From Porticoccus sp905181945 (lineage in GTDB: Bacteria > Pseudomonadota > Gammaproteobacteria > Pseudomonadales > Porticoccaceae), in contig NZ_CP159825.1 of the NCBI RefSeq assembly GCF_047729555.1, positions 744,001-808,000 of the forward strand: 64,000 nucleotides of DNA, in the 5' to 3' direction. Made by a program: the position numbers and the translations under genes. The notes below the pieces were generated by a model. That model was given only the letters and a program-made list of their open reading frames with translations, was not told the DNA's origin and searched no databases. Below, in pieces: positions 27,632 through 37,035 of this stretch; the first letter of the stretch is position 1; every line of letters starts with the position of its first letter.

Positions 27632-27693
27632 CAGGCGGTGTGGTCTAGCAGTCTCAACTGGTAGCAAAACCACATTATCCGCAAACATGCCAG

Positions 27694-29895
27694 TTACTCC
27701 TCTAGCTCGGCTGTCGATATGCTTGCCAAACTAAGGATCTTTGATTTTTTTCGGTATGCATGCAAAAGAGGTTCGGTATAACCGCTCGGTTGCTTGGCCC
27801 CCTTAACGACAAGATCATAGGCTGCAGAAAAAGCTGTGTTTTGCTCAAATCCTGGTGACATTTTTTGATACAAAGGATCACTAGCATTCTGCTGGTCGAC
27901 CACTTGGGCCATGCGCTTCATCACCTCTAGGACTTGAGGCTCGGTAGTTACTCCATGTCTGATCCAATTTGTTATGTGTTGACTTGATATGCGAAGTGTA
28001 GCCCTGTCTTCCATCAATCCAACATTATTAATATCTGGCACTTTTGAGCAACCCACACCTTGATCTATCCAGCGAACAACATACCCCAATATCCCCTGAG
28101 CATTATTTTCTAACTCTTTCTCAATTTTATCTGAAGACAGTTCTTCCTCAAGCAAAGGTATTGTCAAAATATCATCAATATTAGCGGCTGGACGCTTAGA
28201 CAAAAGCTTTTGTTGGGCAAAAACATCTACATCGTGATAATGCAAAGCATGTAAGACCGCTGCCGTAGGAGAAGGGACCCAGGCTGTGTTTGCACCCGCC
28301 AAAGGATGATTGATTTTTTGCTGCATCATATCAGCCATATTTTCTGGAACCGCCCACATCCCTTTACCTATTTGCGCTTTACCCGCAAGACCACAGGCTA
28401 AGCCTACATCAACATTTTGGTCTTCATAAGCTGATATCCACGGCATAGTTTTAAGCTGTCCTTTTGGGGCAAAAGCGCCCGCCTCCATACTTGTATGGAT
28501 TTCATCACCTGTTCTATCTAAAAATCCTGTATTAATAAATACAACGCGATCTCGAACAGCACGAATACATTCCTTTAAATTAACAGAAGTTCGTCGTTCT
28601 TCGTCCATAATCCCAACCTTCAACGTGTTGCGATCAAGACTTAAAGCATCTTCAACCGCATCAAAGAGATCATTTGTAAAGGCTACCTCCTCAGGACCAT
28701 GCATTTTAGGCTTAACAATGTAGATGCTCCCTGTTTTGCTGTTACAAAATGCCCCCCTTCCCTGGATATCATGCATACCTATCAAGCTGGTTATAACGGC
28801 ATCCATAATCCCTTCAGGAACCTCATTACCTTTTGAGTCCAAAATAGCAGGATTAGTCATCAGATGGCCGACATTACGCACAAAAAGCAGACTTCGTCCA
28901 GAAAGAATCAAGGGTTCGCCATTAAATTGCTTATATGTACGATCAGGATTCATCCTTCTAATCAGAGTCTTTCCGTTTTTTGTCAGGGTTTCCTCTAGGT
29001 CGCCCTTCATTAGCCCTAACCAGTTACGATAAATCAAAGCCTTATCTTCGGCATCAACTGCTGCAACTGAATCTTCACAATCCATAATTGTCGTTAAGGC
29101 TGCTTCTATTAGAATATCCTTAACTCCAGCAGGATCAGACCTGCCTATTTCTGTATTACTATCAACTTGAATTTCAAAATGCAATCCATTGTTTTTAAAA
29201 AGTAAAATTTCTGGTAATTCCGATTCTCCGGCATAGCCACAAAATTGGGAAGGATCCAAAAGACCAGTAACAATACCATCTTCTAGTTCTACCTGAAGCA
29301 CACCATCATGAAGAAAATATTTTGTAACATTAATATGCGAGCCTCCGGCTAGAGGGATAGATCTATCAAGAAACTCCTTCCCATACTGAACCACCTTAGC
29401 GCCCCGTTCGGGATTATACTGTTTTGTTTTCTGCGCATGATTTTCTTCTGCGATTACATTAGTGCCATAGAGTGAATCGTACAAACTGCCCCATCGCGCA
29501 TTAGCAGCATTTAATGCAAAACGAGCATTCATTACAGGTACAACTAACTGAGGTCCCGCTTGAGAAGTAATTTCTGGATCCACACCCTTTGTGTTTATAT
29601 TAAAATCAGGGCCGACTGGAACCAAATAACCGATCTCCTGCAGAAATTTCTTATAGGAAGAAAAATCAAAAAACTGATTAAAATTTTTCTGATGCCAGCA
29701 ATCTATCTCCTGTTGTAATAAATCACGTCTAGCCAATAAGCGCTTATTTAATGGAGAAAACCTGCTAACAATATCAGCGAAAGATTCCCAGAAAGCACTT
29801 ATATCTAAAGATGTTCCTGGAATAATATCGTTATTCACCAAACTGTAAATTGAATTATCGACCTGCAAGCCAGCCACCTTAATACGCTCCGCCAT
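27694..29895 (-). CDS. glcB: Malate synthase G
   Basis: Condenses glyoxylate with acetyl-CoA to malate (733 aa, the long monomeric G form). Recognisable segments include NAANARWGSLYDSLYGTNV, TTIMDCEDSVAAVDAEDK, the KPKMHGPEEV stretch, GIMDEERRTSVNLKECI, VFINTGFLDRTGDEIHTSM and ANTAWVPSPTAAVLHALHYH. It converges on roxA with 62 bp between and lies next to a LysR regulator and isocitrate lyase, so the glyoxylate bypass is complete here. This indicates growth on C2 compounds or fatty acids. Confidence 0.97.
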   Translation of the reverse strand: MAERIKVAGLQVDNSIYSLVNNDIIPGTSLDISAFWESFADIVSRFSPLNKRLLARRDLLQQEIDCWHQKNFNQFFDFSSYKKFLQEIGYLVPVGPDFNINTKGVDPEITSQAGPQLVVPVMNARFALNAANARWGSLYDSLYGTNVIAEENHAQKTKQYNPERGAKVVQYGKEFLDRSIPLAGGSHINVTKYFLHDGVLQVELEDGIVTGLLDPSQFCGYAGESELPEILLFKNNGLHFEIQVDSNTEIGRSDPAGVKDILIEAALTTIMDCEDSVAAVDAEDKALIYRNWLGLMKGDLEETLTKNGKTLIRRMNPDRTYKQFNGEPLILSGRSLLFVRNVGHLMTNPAILDSKGNEVPEGIMDAVITSLIGMHDIQGRGAFCNSKTGSIYIVKPKMHGPEEVAFTNDLFDAVEDALSLDRNTLKVGIMDEERRTSVNLKECIRAVRDRVVFINTGFLDRTGDEIHTSMEAGAFAPKGQLKTMPWISAYEDQNVDVGLACGLAGKAQIGKGMWAVPENMADMMQQKINHPLAGANTAWVPSPTAAVLHALHYHDVDVFAQQKLLSKRPAANIDDILTIPLLEEELSSDKIEKELENNAQGILGYVVRWIDQGVGCSKVPDINNVGLMEDRATLRISSQHITNWIRHGVTTEPQVLEVMKRMAQVVDQQNASDPLYQKMSPGFEQNTAFSAAYDLVVKGAKQPSGYTEPLLHAYRKKSKILSLASISTAELEE

Positions 29896-30032
29896 AATTG
29901 ATCCTATAAGTAAGAATTAAATAAAAGTTTAATTGTATGGAAATTTTTAAGCATTAATCAACTTAACTAACTTTATTTCCGTTATTTTTTATGCGAATAA
30001 ACTACATGATGCCTTACATAGCAATATAAAAA

Positions 30033-30971
30033 TTAATCTAGTTTTTTTGCAACATCAGCAATCAATCGGCGTATCCACTGATGCGCTGGATTATGCTGTA
30101 CTAGAGGACTCCAAGCCATTTTTAACTCTATCTCAGGAATCGAGAAAGGTGGATCAAAAATTACGACATTCGGGTTATCTGCAAGCAGTCTGGCGGCTTT
30201 TGTAGGAAGAGTCACAATAAGGTCACGCAGCTCTGCTAAACGCATTGCAGCTTGATAGTGTCTTGTAAATACTCGTATTCGTCTTTGTTTTCCTATGCTG
30301 AAGAGAGCTTCATCGACCCACCCAAGAGTTTTTGTAGCACCCGGCTCCATGCCCACACCGACACCCATGCCTGTTTTGTTTACCCAGACATGTCCAGAAT
30401 CTAAATAAGAATCCAGATTAAAATTATTTACTATTGGATTGTGGTGGCTCAAGAGGCATGAAAAAGTATCTCGCCATACTGTCATCTGATGAAAGGATTG
30501 CGGCAAAACATCGAATCTATTGATAACAAGATCAACTGTCCCCTGCTCTACATCCTGATAGCTGATATCGCTCGGCGTCAATACATCTAGAGTAATATTC
30601 GGGGCCTCCGAGCGAAGTCTTCGCATCAAATGAGGCAATAAAGTAGATTCAGTATAGTCGCTAACAGAGATCCTAAAGACTCTGTCAGCTGCGGCTGCAT
30701 CAAACTCCTGACTTGGCTCTACAGCTTTCTCAACAGAAGCAAGAACATCTCGTACCATTGGTTGCAACATCTCTGCTCTTTCTGTTGGCTTCATACCATC
30801 ACTTGTTCTCACCAACAAAGGATCGCCAAACAGGTCGCGTAAACGCCTAAGTCCATTACTCATAGCCGGTTGGCTGATACCTAAACTTTCTGCCGCCCGG
30901 GTTACATTTCTTTCTTTAAGGAGCACATCCAAAAAAACTAATAAATTTAAATCTATATTACGCATAGTCAT
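30033..30971 (-). CDS. LysR-type transcriptional regulator of the glyoxylate genes (inferred)
   Basis: 312-aa LysR family protein. The N-terminal winged helix-turn-helix is clear: LNLLVFLDVLLKERNVTRAAESLGISQPAMSNGLRRLRDLFGDPLLVRT (first part shown in pieces, residues 8-56). An effector-binding domain follows from about 90. The start can be 30971 or 30965. It sits between glcB (same strand, downstream) and aceA (divergent), so it probably controls one or both; this is inference from position. Short ATG/CAT-type half sites overlap its own start region. Confidence 0.85.
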   Translation of the reverse strand: MTMRNIDLNLLVFLDVLLKERNVTRAAESLGISQPAMSNGLRRLRDLFGDPLLVRTSDGMKPTERAEMLQPMVRDVLASVEKAVEPSQEFDAAAADRVFRISVSDYTESTLLPHLMRRLRSEAPNITLDVLTPSDISYQDVEQGTVDLVINRFDVLPQSFHQMTVWRDTFSCLLSHHNPIVNNFNLDSYLDSGHVWVNKTGMGVGVGMEPGATKTLGWVDEALFSIGKQRRIRVFTRHYQAAMRLAELRDLIVTLPTKAARLLADNPNVVIFDPPFSIPEIELKMAWSPLVQHNPAHQWIRRLIADVAKKLD

Positions 30972-31136
30972 ATGTATTCATACCATAATGTTTATGTATA
31001 TTCATTTAGTAAATACTTAATTTAACATCCATACAATACATAAATAATAGTCTTATTGCCACATATAAACATTCATGTAAAAAATACTCATAATAATTAT
31101 CATATAGTGTATAAATAATAGGTCGATCGGTATAAT
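30971..31136. promoter_or_regulatory. Divergent LysR/aceA control region
   Basis: Between the LysR start and aceA are several AT-rich half-palindromes: TATGTATTCATA (30971-30982), TATGTATATTCAT (30993-31005) and ACATTCATGT (31069-31078). A perfect -10 TATAAT lies at 31131-31136, about 50 bp before the aceA start, without a good -35, as expected for an activator-dependent promoter. The binding-site reading is inference. Confidence 0.4.
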
Positions 31137-31186
31137 TTATGAAATATTAATCATAATTCTAATTCTTCTAAGACCAAGGATCTCAA

Positions 31187-32782
31187 ATGTCGAACTACAC
31201 TAAAAATATTGATGCTGTTGAATCGTTACGAAAAAGTAATGGAAGTGGATGGAGCGCAATTAATCCAGAGTCAGTTGCTAGGATGCGCGCCCAAAACGAA
31301 TTCAAAACCGGTCTGGATATTGCAAAATATACAGCAGATATAATGCGTAAGGATATGGCTGCCTACGATGCAGATTCCTCCAAATACACTCAATCACTAG
31401 GCTGTTGGCATGGCTTTATCGGTCAGCAAAAAATGATCTCCATCAAAAAACACTTTGCTGGAAACACAGATCGTCGTTATTTATATCTGTCTGGGTGGAT
31501 GGTTGCTGCTCTTCGATCAGAGTTTGGTCCCCTTCCCGATCAATCAATGCATGAAAAAACATCGGTAGCCAGTCTAATTGAAGAACTCTATACCTTCTTG
31601 CGTCAAGCCGATGCGCGTGAACTTGGTGGACTATTCCGTCAACTTGATGCTGCGCGGAATACTGACAATTCAGCCTTAGTTAAAGATATACAAGAGCAGG
31701 TCAATACGCATAGAACACACGTTGTTCCTGTTATTGCTGATATCGATGCTGGCTTTGGAAATGCTGAAGCTACGTATCTGATGGCAAAACAAATGATTGA
31801 AGCTGGGGCTTGCTGTATTCAGATTGAAAATCAGGTTTCTGACGAAAAACAATGCGGTCACCAAGACGGCAAAGTAACTGTTCCTCATGAGGACTTTCTT
31901 GCCAAAATACGTGCTGTGCGTTATGCATTCTTAGAGCTTGGGGTGGACAACGGAGTTATTGTTGCTCGCACTGACTCCTTGGGTGCTGGTCTAACTAAAC
32001 AAATTGCTGTAACAAAAGAGCCTGGAGATTTAGGCGATCAATACAATTCCTTTCTTGACTGCGAAGAAGTTTCTTTAAACTCAATGAAAAATGGTGATGT
32101 TATCCTCAATAGAGGTGGGAAGCTTTTGCGCCCTAAACGCCTTCCGTCTAATCTATTTCAGTTTAAAGAAGGAACAGGAGAGGCTCGCTGTGTACTAGAC
32201 TGCATAAACTCTCTGCAAAATGGTGCAGACCTAATATGGATTGAAACTGAGAAGCCTCATATTGCTCAAATTGGCGCAATGGTCAACGCCATTAGAGAAC
32301 AAGTCCCAGATGCAAAGCTTGTTTATAACAACAGTCCATCATTTAATTGGACATTAAATTTCCGTCAACAAATATACGATCTATGGCTATCTGAAGGTAA
32401 GGACATTTCATCATACAATCGCGATGATCTTATGAGCATTAATTACGATGAAACCGTGTTAGCTGCAGAAGCAGATGAAAGAATACGTACATTTCAGGCA
32501 GATGCGGCAAGAGAAGCGGGCATTTTCCATCATTTGATCACTCTGCCGACGTATCATACAGCAGCGCTTTCTACTGATAATCTAGCAAAAGATTATTTTG
32601 GAGACCAGGGCATGCTAGGTTATGTCGCTGGAGTGCAGCGAAAAGAGATACGCCAAGGCATTGCGTGCGTCAAGCATCAAAATATGGCTGGATCTGATAT
32701 GGGTGATGACCATAAAGAATATTTTGCTGGTGAGGCTGCACTGAAAGCCTCAGGCAAAGACAACACTATGAATCAATTTTAA
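31187..32782 (+). CDS. aceA: Isocitrate lyase (long, 531-aa type)
   Basis: Splits isocitrate into succinate and glyoxylate. This is the 531-aa class found in Pseudomonas and related bacteria, distinct from the 430-aa E. coli enzyme. The active-site segment reads EKQCGHQDGK with catalytic cysteine C223 (the short class has KKCGH). Also seen are VIADIDAGFGNAEATY, IVARTDSLGAGL and NNSPSFNWTL. A long terminator follows. Together with glcB it forms the glyoxylate shunt that bypasses the CO2-releasing TCA steps encoded at the right end of the window. Confidence 0.96.
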   Translation: MSNYTKNIDAVESLRKSNGSGWSAINPESVARMRAQNEFKTGLDIAKYTADIMRKDMAAYDADSSKYTQSLGCWHGFIGQQKMISIKKHFAGNTDRRYLYLSGWMVAALRSEFGPLPDQSMHEKTSVASLIEELYTFLRQADARELGGLFRQLDAARNTDNSALVKDIQEQVNTHRTHVVPVIADIDAGFGNAEATYLMAKQMIEAGACCIQIENQVSDEKQCGHQDGKVTVPHEDFLAKIRAVRYAFLELGVDNGVIVARTDSLGAGLTKQIAVTKEPGDLGDQYNSFLDCEEVSLNSMKNGDVILNRGGKLLRPKRLPSNLFQFKEGTGEARCVLDCINSLQNGADLIWIETEKPHIAQIGAMVNAIREQVPDAKLVYNNSPSFNWTLNFRQQIYDLWLSEGKDISSYNRDDLMSINYDETVLAAEADERIRTFQADAAREAGIFHHLITLPTYHTAALSTDNLAKDYFGDQGMLGYVAGVQRKEIRQGIACVKHQNMAGSDMGDDHKEYFAGEAALKASGKDNTMNQF

Positions 32783-32807
32783 TTTATTCATAGTGTAGCC
32801 ACATAAG

Positions 32808-32848
32808 AACAATAAAAAGGCTGCGCAAGCAGCCTTTTTATTGTTTTT
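32808..32848. terminator. Bidirectional intrinsic terminator between aceA and rraA
   Basis: A 17-bp perfect stem (32808-32824 with 32829-32845) closes on a GCAA tetraloop. GGCTGC/GCAGCC forms the GC core, and A/T tracts flank it on both sides, so it can end both aceA and the opposing rraA transcript. Confidence 0.95.
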
Positions 32849-32861
32849 GGTTAACTTTTAG

Positions 32862-33356
32862 TTATTCGGTCGCACTAGAAGATAGCGGTGTCGAGGATAC
32901 AATAATGCCATTATTGTCAGCATAGACATATGCGCCAGGACTAAATGTTACACCCCCAAATGTTATAGGAATATTTAGATCGCCAATACCACGTTTTTCA
33001 GTTTTTACTGGAATATTACCTATTGCCTGAATACCCAGATCCATTGTAACCAAAGCGTCTACATCACGGACGCATCCATAGATTATCATACCTTCCCATC
33101 CATTCCTGCATGCATCACCTGCAATCAAGTCCCCTAGTAATGCTCGACGCAATGAGCCTCCCCCATCAACAATTAAAACTTTTCCATGACCCGATTTCCC
33201 CGCATTTTCTTTAACTAGTGAATTATCTTCATAGCATTTTATTGTAACAATTTCTCCGCCAAAAGAATCTCTGCCACCATAACTAGTCATCATGGGTTCT
33301 AAAACATCTATTAGCTCAAAGTATTCATCACACAGATTGGGGGTTGAATAGTTCAT
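32862..33356 (-). CDS. rraA: Ribonuclease E activity regulator RraA
   Basis: Trimeric protein (164 aa) that binds RNase E and damps RNA decay. It starts MNYSTPNLCDEYFELIDVLEP with a good AGGAG before the ATG at 33356; the open frame further upstream is not used. Core signatures are GKVLIVDGGGSLRRALLGDLIA and GWEGMIIYGCVRDVDAL. Some members of this fold are 4-hydroxy-4-methyl-2-oxoglutarate aldolases, but the short N-terminus and overall pattern match RraA. It sits alone between the aceA terminator and divergent pabB. Confidence 0.93.
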   Translation of the reverse strand: MNYSTPNLCDEYFELIDVLEPMMTSYGGRDSFGGEIVTIKCYEDNSLVKENAGKSGHGKVLIVDGGGSLRRALLGDLIAGDACRNGWEGMIIYGCVRDVDALVTMDLGIQAIGNIPVKTEKRGIGDLNIPITFGGVTFSPGAYVYADNNGIIVSSTPLSSSATE

Positions 33357-33521
33357 ATGCTCTCCTAAGGTCAAAAACACTGCCTTCTGCCAAGAAGTGT
33401 TTTTATTATTCTTTAATTTGCATAGTCTATTTTTTACTTTCTGTGGCCTTCTGTAAAGACCAAGAGTCATAAAGCCTCATCATGATTGAAATTAAAAAGA
33501 AGTAACGTAAACTACTGCATC

Positions 33522-34910
33522 ATGCAGAACGTTGAAATCATTAATCTCCCCTACCAGCAAAGCGCTGAAGATCTTTTTGCATCAATTCGTCACTTGCCGG
33601 ATGCCATATGGTTAGATGCAGGAAGGCCCGCCTATTCAAGCAGTCAGTTTGATATCATCACTGCGAGCCCATCAGTAGTTTTGGAAACAAGAGGGAAAGA
33701 AACTCAAATCATTACAACCCAAAGCACAACCATCTCCAGTGAAAATCCCTTTGATTTGTGTGAGCAGTTATTTTTATCGCTAAAAAAGACAGGGCTGCAT
33801 TATGACGACTATCCGTTTATAGGCGGTCTGGCAGGTTATTTTGGTTATGATCTAGACCAACCTATGCGAGATCAACCACCGAAACTCGACAGTCTTCCGG
33901 ATATGAGGATTGGTCACTATCAATGGGCTTTAGTTCTAGACCATTTTTCTAAAAAATCTTGGCTATTTTTTAATGCTGATTGTTTGTCGTCATTAAGAAA
34001 AGAAGTAATAAAATGCATTAACAATAAATCACAAGATATTTATAAAAAAGAAAAAAATATTTATAGAAATTTTATATCGACCACCAAGAAAGATTGCTAC
34101 ATGTCTGCTATTGCCAAAGTAAAAAACTATATTCTTGCTGGGGACTGCTATCAGGTTAACTACGCCCAACACTTTTCTGCAGAATTCAAAGCAGACAACT
34201 GGGAGCTCTACAAAGAATTACGCAGAAGCCTTCCGGCACCATACAGCTGTTACTATCAATTAGGAGACTCAAAACAAGCAATCCTGAGCTTCTCGCCAGA
34301 GCGCTTTATAAAATTAGATGGAAATAAAGTGGAAACTAAGCCCATCAAAGGTACGATCAGTCGTGGGGTCACAGAAGAAGATGACATTCTTCAGATCACA
34401 AAACTTATTAATAGCAAAAAAGACAAAGCTGAAAATCTAATGATTGTAGATCTATTGCGAAACGATCTAGGAAAATCTTGTATTCCTGGCTCAATACAAA
34501 CGCCGAGATTATTCGAGATCGAGAGCTTTGAAAATGTTCACCATCTGGTAAGTACAATCACAGGCCTTATTCGCAAAAATGAAACACCCATATCCCTACT
34601 TCGCCGCTGCTTTCCCGGGGGGTCTATCACGGGAGCACCAAAAAAAAGAGCTATGGAGATAATTGATGAGCTTGAGTCATGCAAGCGATCAGTATACTGC
34701 GGAAGCATAGGCTACATAAGCATAACTGGAAAAATGGATACCAGTATTGCCATACGCACCCTTATATCTGACGGAGAACGTCTCCATTGCTGGGGAGGCG
34801 GAGGTATAGTTGCAGATTCAAATGCAGCAGACGAATATCAAGAAATATTTGATAAAATCAGCTTGCTGATAAAATCAAATACAATTCAAGAGACTAACAA
34901 TCGACCATAA
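33522..34910 (+). CDS. pabB: Aminodeoxychorismate synthase component I
   Basis: Chorismate-using enzyme (about 462 aa) making 4-amino-4-deoxychorismate for folate. The motif PIKGTISRG has the lysine diagnostic of PabB; anthranilate synthase TrpE has PIAGT. Other conserved parts are QVNYAQHFSAEF, SFSPERFIK, DLLRNDLGKSC and GGSITGAPKKRAMEIIDELE. The frame opens at a TTG at 33486, but the ATG at 33522 fits the family. Folate genes folK, folM-like and folE lie elsewhere in the window, not in one operon. It converges on thrH with a 22-bp gap and no terminator. Confidence 0.93.
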   Translation: MQNVEIINLPYQQSAEDLFASIRHLPDAIWLDAGRPAYSSSQFDIITASPSVVLETRGKETQIITTQSTTISSENPFDLCEQLFLSLKKTGLHYDDYPFIGGLAGYFGYDLDQPMRDQPPKLDSLPDMRIGHYQWALVLDHFSKKSWLFFNADCLSSLRKEVIKCINNKSQDIYKKEKNIYRNFISTTKKDCYMSAIAKVKNYILAGDCYQVNYAQHFSAEFKADNWELYKELRRSLPAPYSCYYQLGDSKQAILSFSPERFIKLDGNKVETKPIKGTISRGVTEEDDILQITKLINSKKDKAENLMIVDLLRNDLGKSCIPGSIQTPRLFEIESFENVHHLVSTITGLIRKNETPISLLRRCFPGGSITGAPKKRAMEIIDELESCKRSVYCGSIGYISITGKMDTSIAIRTLISDGERLHCWGGGGIVADSNAADEYQEIFDKISLLIKSNTIQETNNRP

Positions 34911-34932
34911 GAGTTTACAATTAAAAAACGTC

Positions 34933-35550
34933 TCACAAATTCAAGTTTCGATTGCTTGCTTTGATAAATTCTTTTTTTAGCGCCTCAAAGTCGTTTACTG
35001 CAGGAAATTGAGGAAATTCATCAATTACTTTTTTAGGAGCATGAAACAAAATTCCCACATCTGCTTCAGCTAGCATGGTGGTGTCATTATAAGAATCACC
35101 CGCCGCAATAGTGCGGTAGTACATGCTCTTGAAACCTACAATTGCTTGGCGTTTAGGGTTGGCTTGCCGTAACGCATAGCCTGCTACATTATTATTTTCA
35201 TCAACCTCTAACGTATGACAAAATAATGCTGGAAAATCCAGTTGCCTCATCAACGGTTGTGCAAACTCATAAAAAGTATCTGAAAGAATTACAACCTGAA
35301 AGCGCTCGCGCAACCAGTCTACAAAGTCTTTTGCCCCATCAAGCGGGGCCAAAGTTTCAATAACTTCCTGAATTTCAGTCAGACCAAGACCATTTTTTTT
35401 CAGGACATCCAACCTATACCTCATCAGCACATCGTAATCAGGCTCATCGCGCGTAGTTCTTTTGAGTTCATTAATACCGGTTTTTTCAGAAAATGCGATC
35501 CAAATTTCTGGGATCAACACACCTTCCAGATCCAAACATGCAATCTCCAC
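34933..35550 (-). CDS. thrH: ThrH: phosphoserine phosphatase / homoserine phosphotransferase
   Basis: HAD-superfamily enzyme (205 aa). The nucleophile motif is CLDLEGVLIPE (D7), a ThrH hallmark where other SerB-type enzymes have DxDGT. VILSDTFYEFAQPL is motif II and AAGDSYNDTTML is motif IV, with K129-region RQAIV between. In Pseudomonas ThrH dephosphorylates phosphoserine and can pass phosphate to homoserine. It is a single gene between pabB and divergent cysH. Confidence 0.92.
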   Translation of the reverse strand: MEIACLDLEGVLIPEIWIAFSEKTGINELKRTTRDEPDYDVLMRYRLDVLKKNGLGLTEIQEVIETLAPLDGAKDFVDWLRERFQVVILSDTFYEFAQPLMRQLDFPALFCHTLEVDENNNVAGYALRQANPKRQAIVGFKSMYYRTIAAGDSYNDTTMLAEADVGILFHAPKKVIDEFPQFPAVNDFEALKKEFIKASNRNLNL

Positions 35551-35764
35551 AAACTATTCCTCAGTTAAGCAGAAAAAAGAAAACCATAATTCGCCACTTT
35601 ATCCAGTTCAAGGAAGTAGCGCAATAAGATCCTAACAACATTAAAAGATAAAACTGTTATAAAGAAATAATATATTAATCATACATCATCTGATTATTCT
35701 TCTTTAGTCCTAGCTCTGGTATCATTTCAACATTATTTATCTTCATAGGATATAAAATAATTCA

Positions 35765-36496
35765 ATGTCAGATCAAATTTTACCAATAGTAGATATAGAC
35801 CTGCAGCTTTCAGGGCAAGCTCCAGAAGAAATCATGGCCTACGCCTTAAGTAAATTTAAAAATATTGCTATTTCTTTTAGCGGTGCTGAAGATGTAGTCC
35901 TGATAGACATGGCTCATAAGATCTCTCCTGGAAAAGTTCAAATTTTTTCTCTTGATACAGGAAGACTCCATCCAGAAACTTATCGATTTTTCGAAAAAGT
36001 TAGAGACCACTATTCAGTTAAAATTGACATAGTATTTCCAGATACAATGGCACTAAATAATCTAGTTCGCGAAAAAGGCTTGTTCAGCTTTTATAAAGAT
36101 GACCACAAAGAATGCTGTGGTATTCGTAAAATAGGTCCATTGCGTAGCAAGCTTCTAACTTTAGATGCCTGGATTACAGGACAAAGGCGCGATCAAAGCC
36201 CAGGGACTCGATCTGCTATTCCCGTAATTCAGGATGACATGGCTTTTTCTCGCCCCCAAGAGAAACTAGTGAAATTTAACCCTCTAGCAAACTGGACATC
36301 TCAGCAAGTCTGGGCGTATATTCGCCAAAATAATTTGCCCTACAACGAGCTACATGACAAAGGCTTTGTAAGTATTGGATGCGAGCCATGTACTAGGCCT
36401 ACAGGGCCAGGTCAGCATGAGAGAGAAGGTCGATGGTGGTGGGAGGAAGCAACTGCAAAAGAATGCGGCCTACATGAGGTTAATACAAAAAAATAA
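35765..36496 (+). CDS. cysH: Adenylylsulfate reductase, 4Fe-4S assimilatory type
   Basis: Reduces activated sulfate to sulfite (243 aa). It carries the iron-sulfur cysteines of the APS-reducing class: CC at 117-118 (KECCGIRK) and CxxC at 206-209 (GCEPCTRP). E. coli PAPS-type CysH lacks them. The PP-loop region is ISFSGAEDVVLID and the catalytic cysteine is C234 in ECGLHE. So the substrate is probably APS, meaning no CysC would be needed. The next genes are a small CxxC protein and a TauE/SafE permease, together suggesting a sulfur-assimilation group. Confidence 0.93.
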   Translation: MSDQILPIVDIDLQLSGQAPEEIMAYALSKFKNIAISFSGAEDVVLIDMAHKISPGKVQIFSLDTGRLHPETYRFFEKVRDHYSVKIDIVFPDTMALNNLVREKGLFSFYKDDHKECCGIRKIGPLRSKLLTLDAWITGQRRDQSPGTRSAIPVIQDDMAFSRPQEKLVKFNPLANWTSQQVWAYIRQNNLPYNELHDKGFVSIGCEPCTRPTGPGQHEREGRWWWEEATAKECGLHEVNTKK

Positions 36497-36543
36497 AAAC
36501 CATGTAAATACAACCTGGTAATTTATGGCTCAGGACATACACC

Positions 36544-36879
36544 ATGAAAATCACCTTCGTGAAAAAAATTCAACTAGATGGAAATTTCTGTAAAAAATGC
36601 AAGGAAGTACAAGATAAAATTAATGCTGCAGACCAAAATCAGTTCATAGATCAAGTGATAATTGCTGACGAGCGTGACCCCAGCTCACCCGGAATGGTTC
36701 TAGCAGCACTATATAGCGCTGATAGAGCACCTTTTTTTATTGTCGAGAAGGAAGGTAGGTCGCCTGAAGTCTATACAATATACTTCAAATTTGTAAAGGA
36801 GGTCTTGGGTCAAAAAATTACAGAAGAAGATCAACTTAAAGAAATTCTTAATGATAATCCAGACCTAAATTTTCTTTAA
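36544..36879 (+). CDS. Small CxxC protein, probably thioredoxin-fold, linked to cysH
   Basis: 111-aa protein of unknown function. It begins with a beta-strand-like MKITFVKKIQ, then FCKKCKEV with C16 and C19 as CxxC, then a helix, a strand (FIDQVIIADE) and RAPFFIVEK, where P63 could be the cis-proline of a thioredoxin fold. No signal peptide, so cytosolic. It follows cysH by 47 bp. A redox role, such as passing electrons to the APS reductase, is inference from fold-like pattern and position only. I do not recognise a named family. Confidence 0.7.
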   Translation: MKITFVKKIQLDGNFCKKCKEVQDKINAADQNQFIDQVIIADERDPSSPGMVLAALYSADRAPFFIVEKEGRSPEVYTIYFKFVKEVLGQKITEEDQLKEILNDNPDLNFL

Positions 36880-36958
36880 AATCTTCAAGTAATTCAATTT
36901 CATCGTGACGATGTCCTAATGAATGCCTTTTAAGAACAACAACCAAAAAAATATAAAA

Positions 36959-36982
36959 AACTATTACTTTGAAGTAATAGTT
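36959..36982. promoter_or_regulatory. 24-bp perfect palindrome in front of the TauE/SafE gene
   Basis: AACTATTACTT (36959-36969) and AAGTAATAGTT (36972-36982) are exact reverse complements around TG. It lies 53 bp before the permease ATG. With only two central bases and no T-run it looks like a dimeric repressor or activator site, not a terminator. Confidence 0.5.
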
Positions 36983-37035
36983 ATAAATTGGTAAAGTTGC
37001 CAGCCTTTCATGTAGATATGGAAACTTAAATACTG

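Noticed and set aside
27632..27693. A tRNA-like stretch (D-loop-like TCTCAACTGGTAGC) between roxA and glcB
   Set aside because: No T-arm consensus or acceptor pairing follows, and the 3' end runs into glcB. At most it is a weak hairpin.
36901..36913. CATCG-TGA-CGATG inverted repeat as a terminator for the cysH pair
   Set aside because: Arms are 5 bp with a 3-nt loop and no T-run follows.
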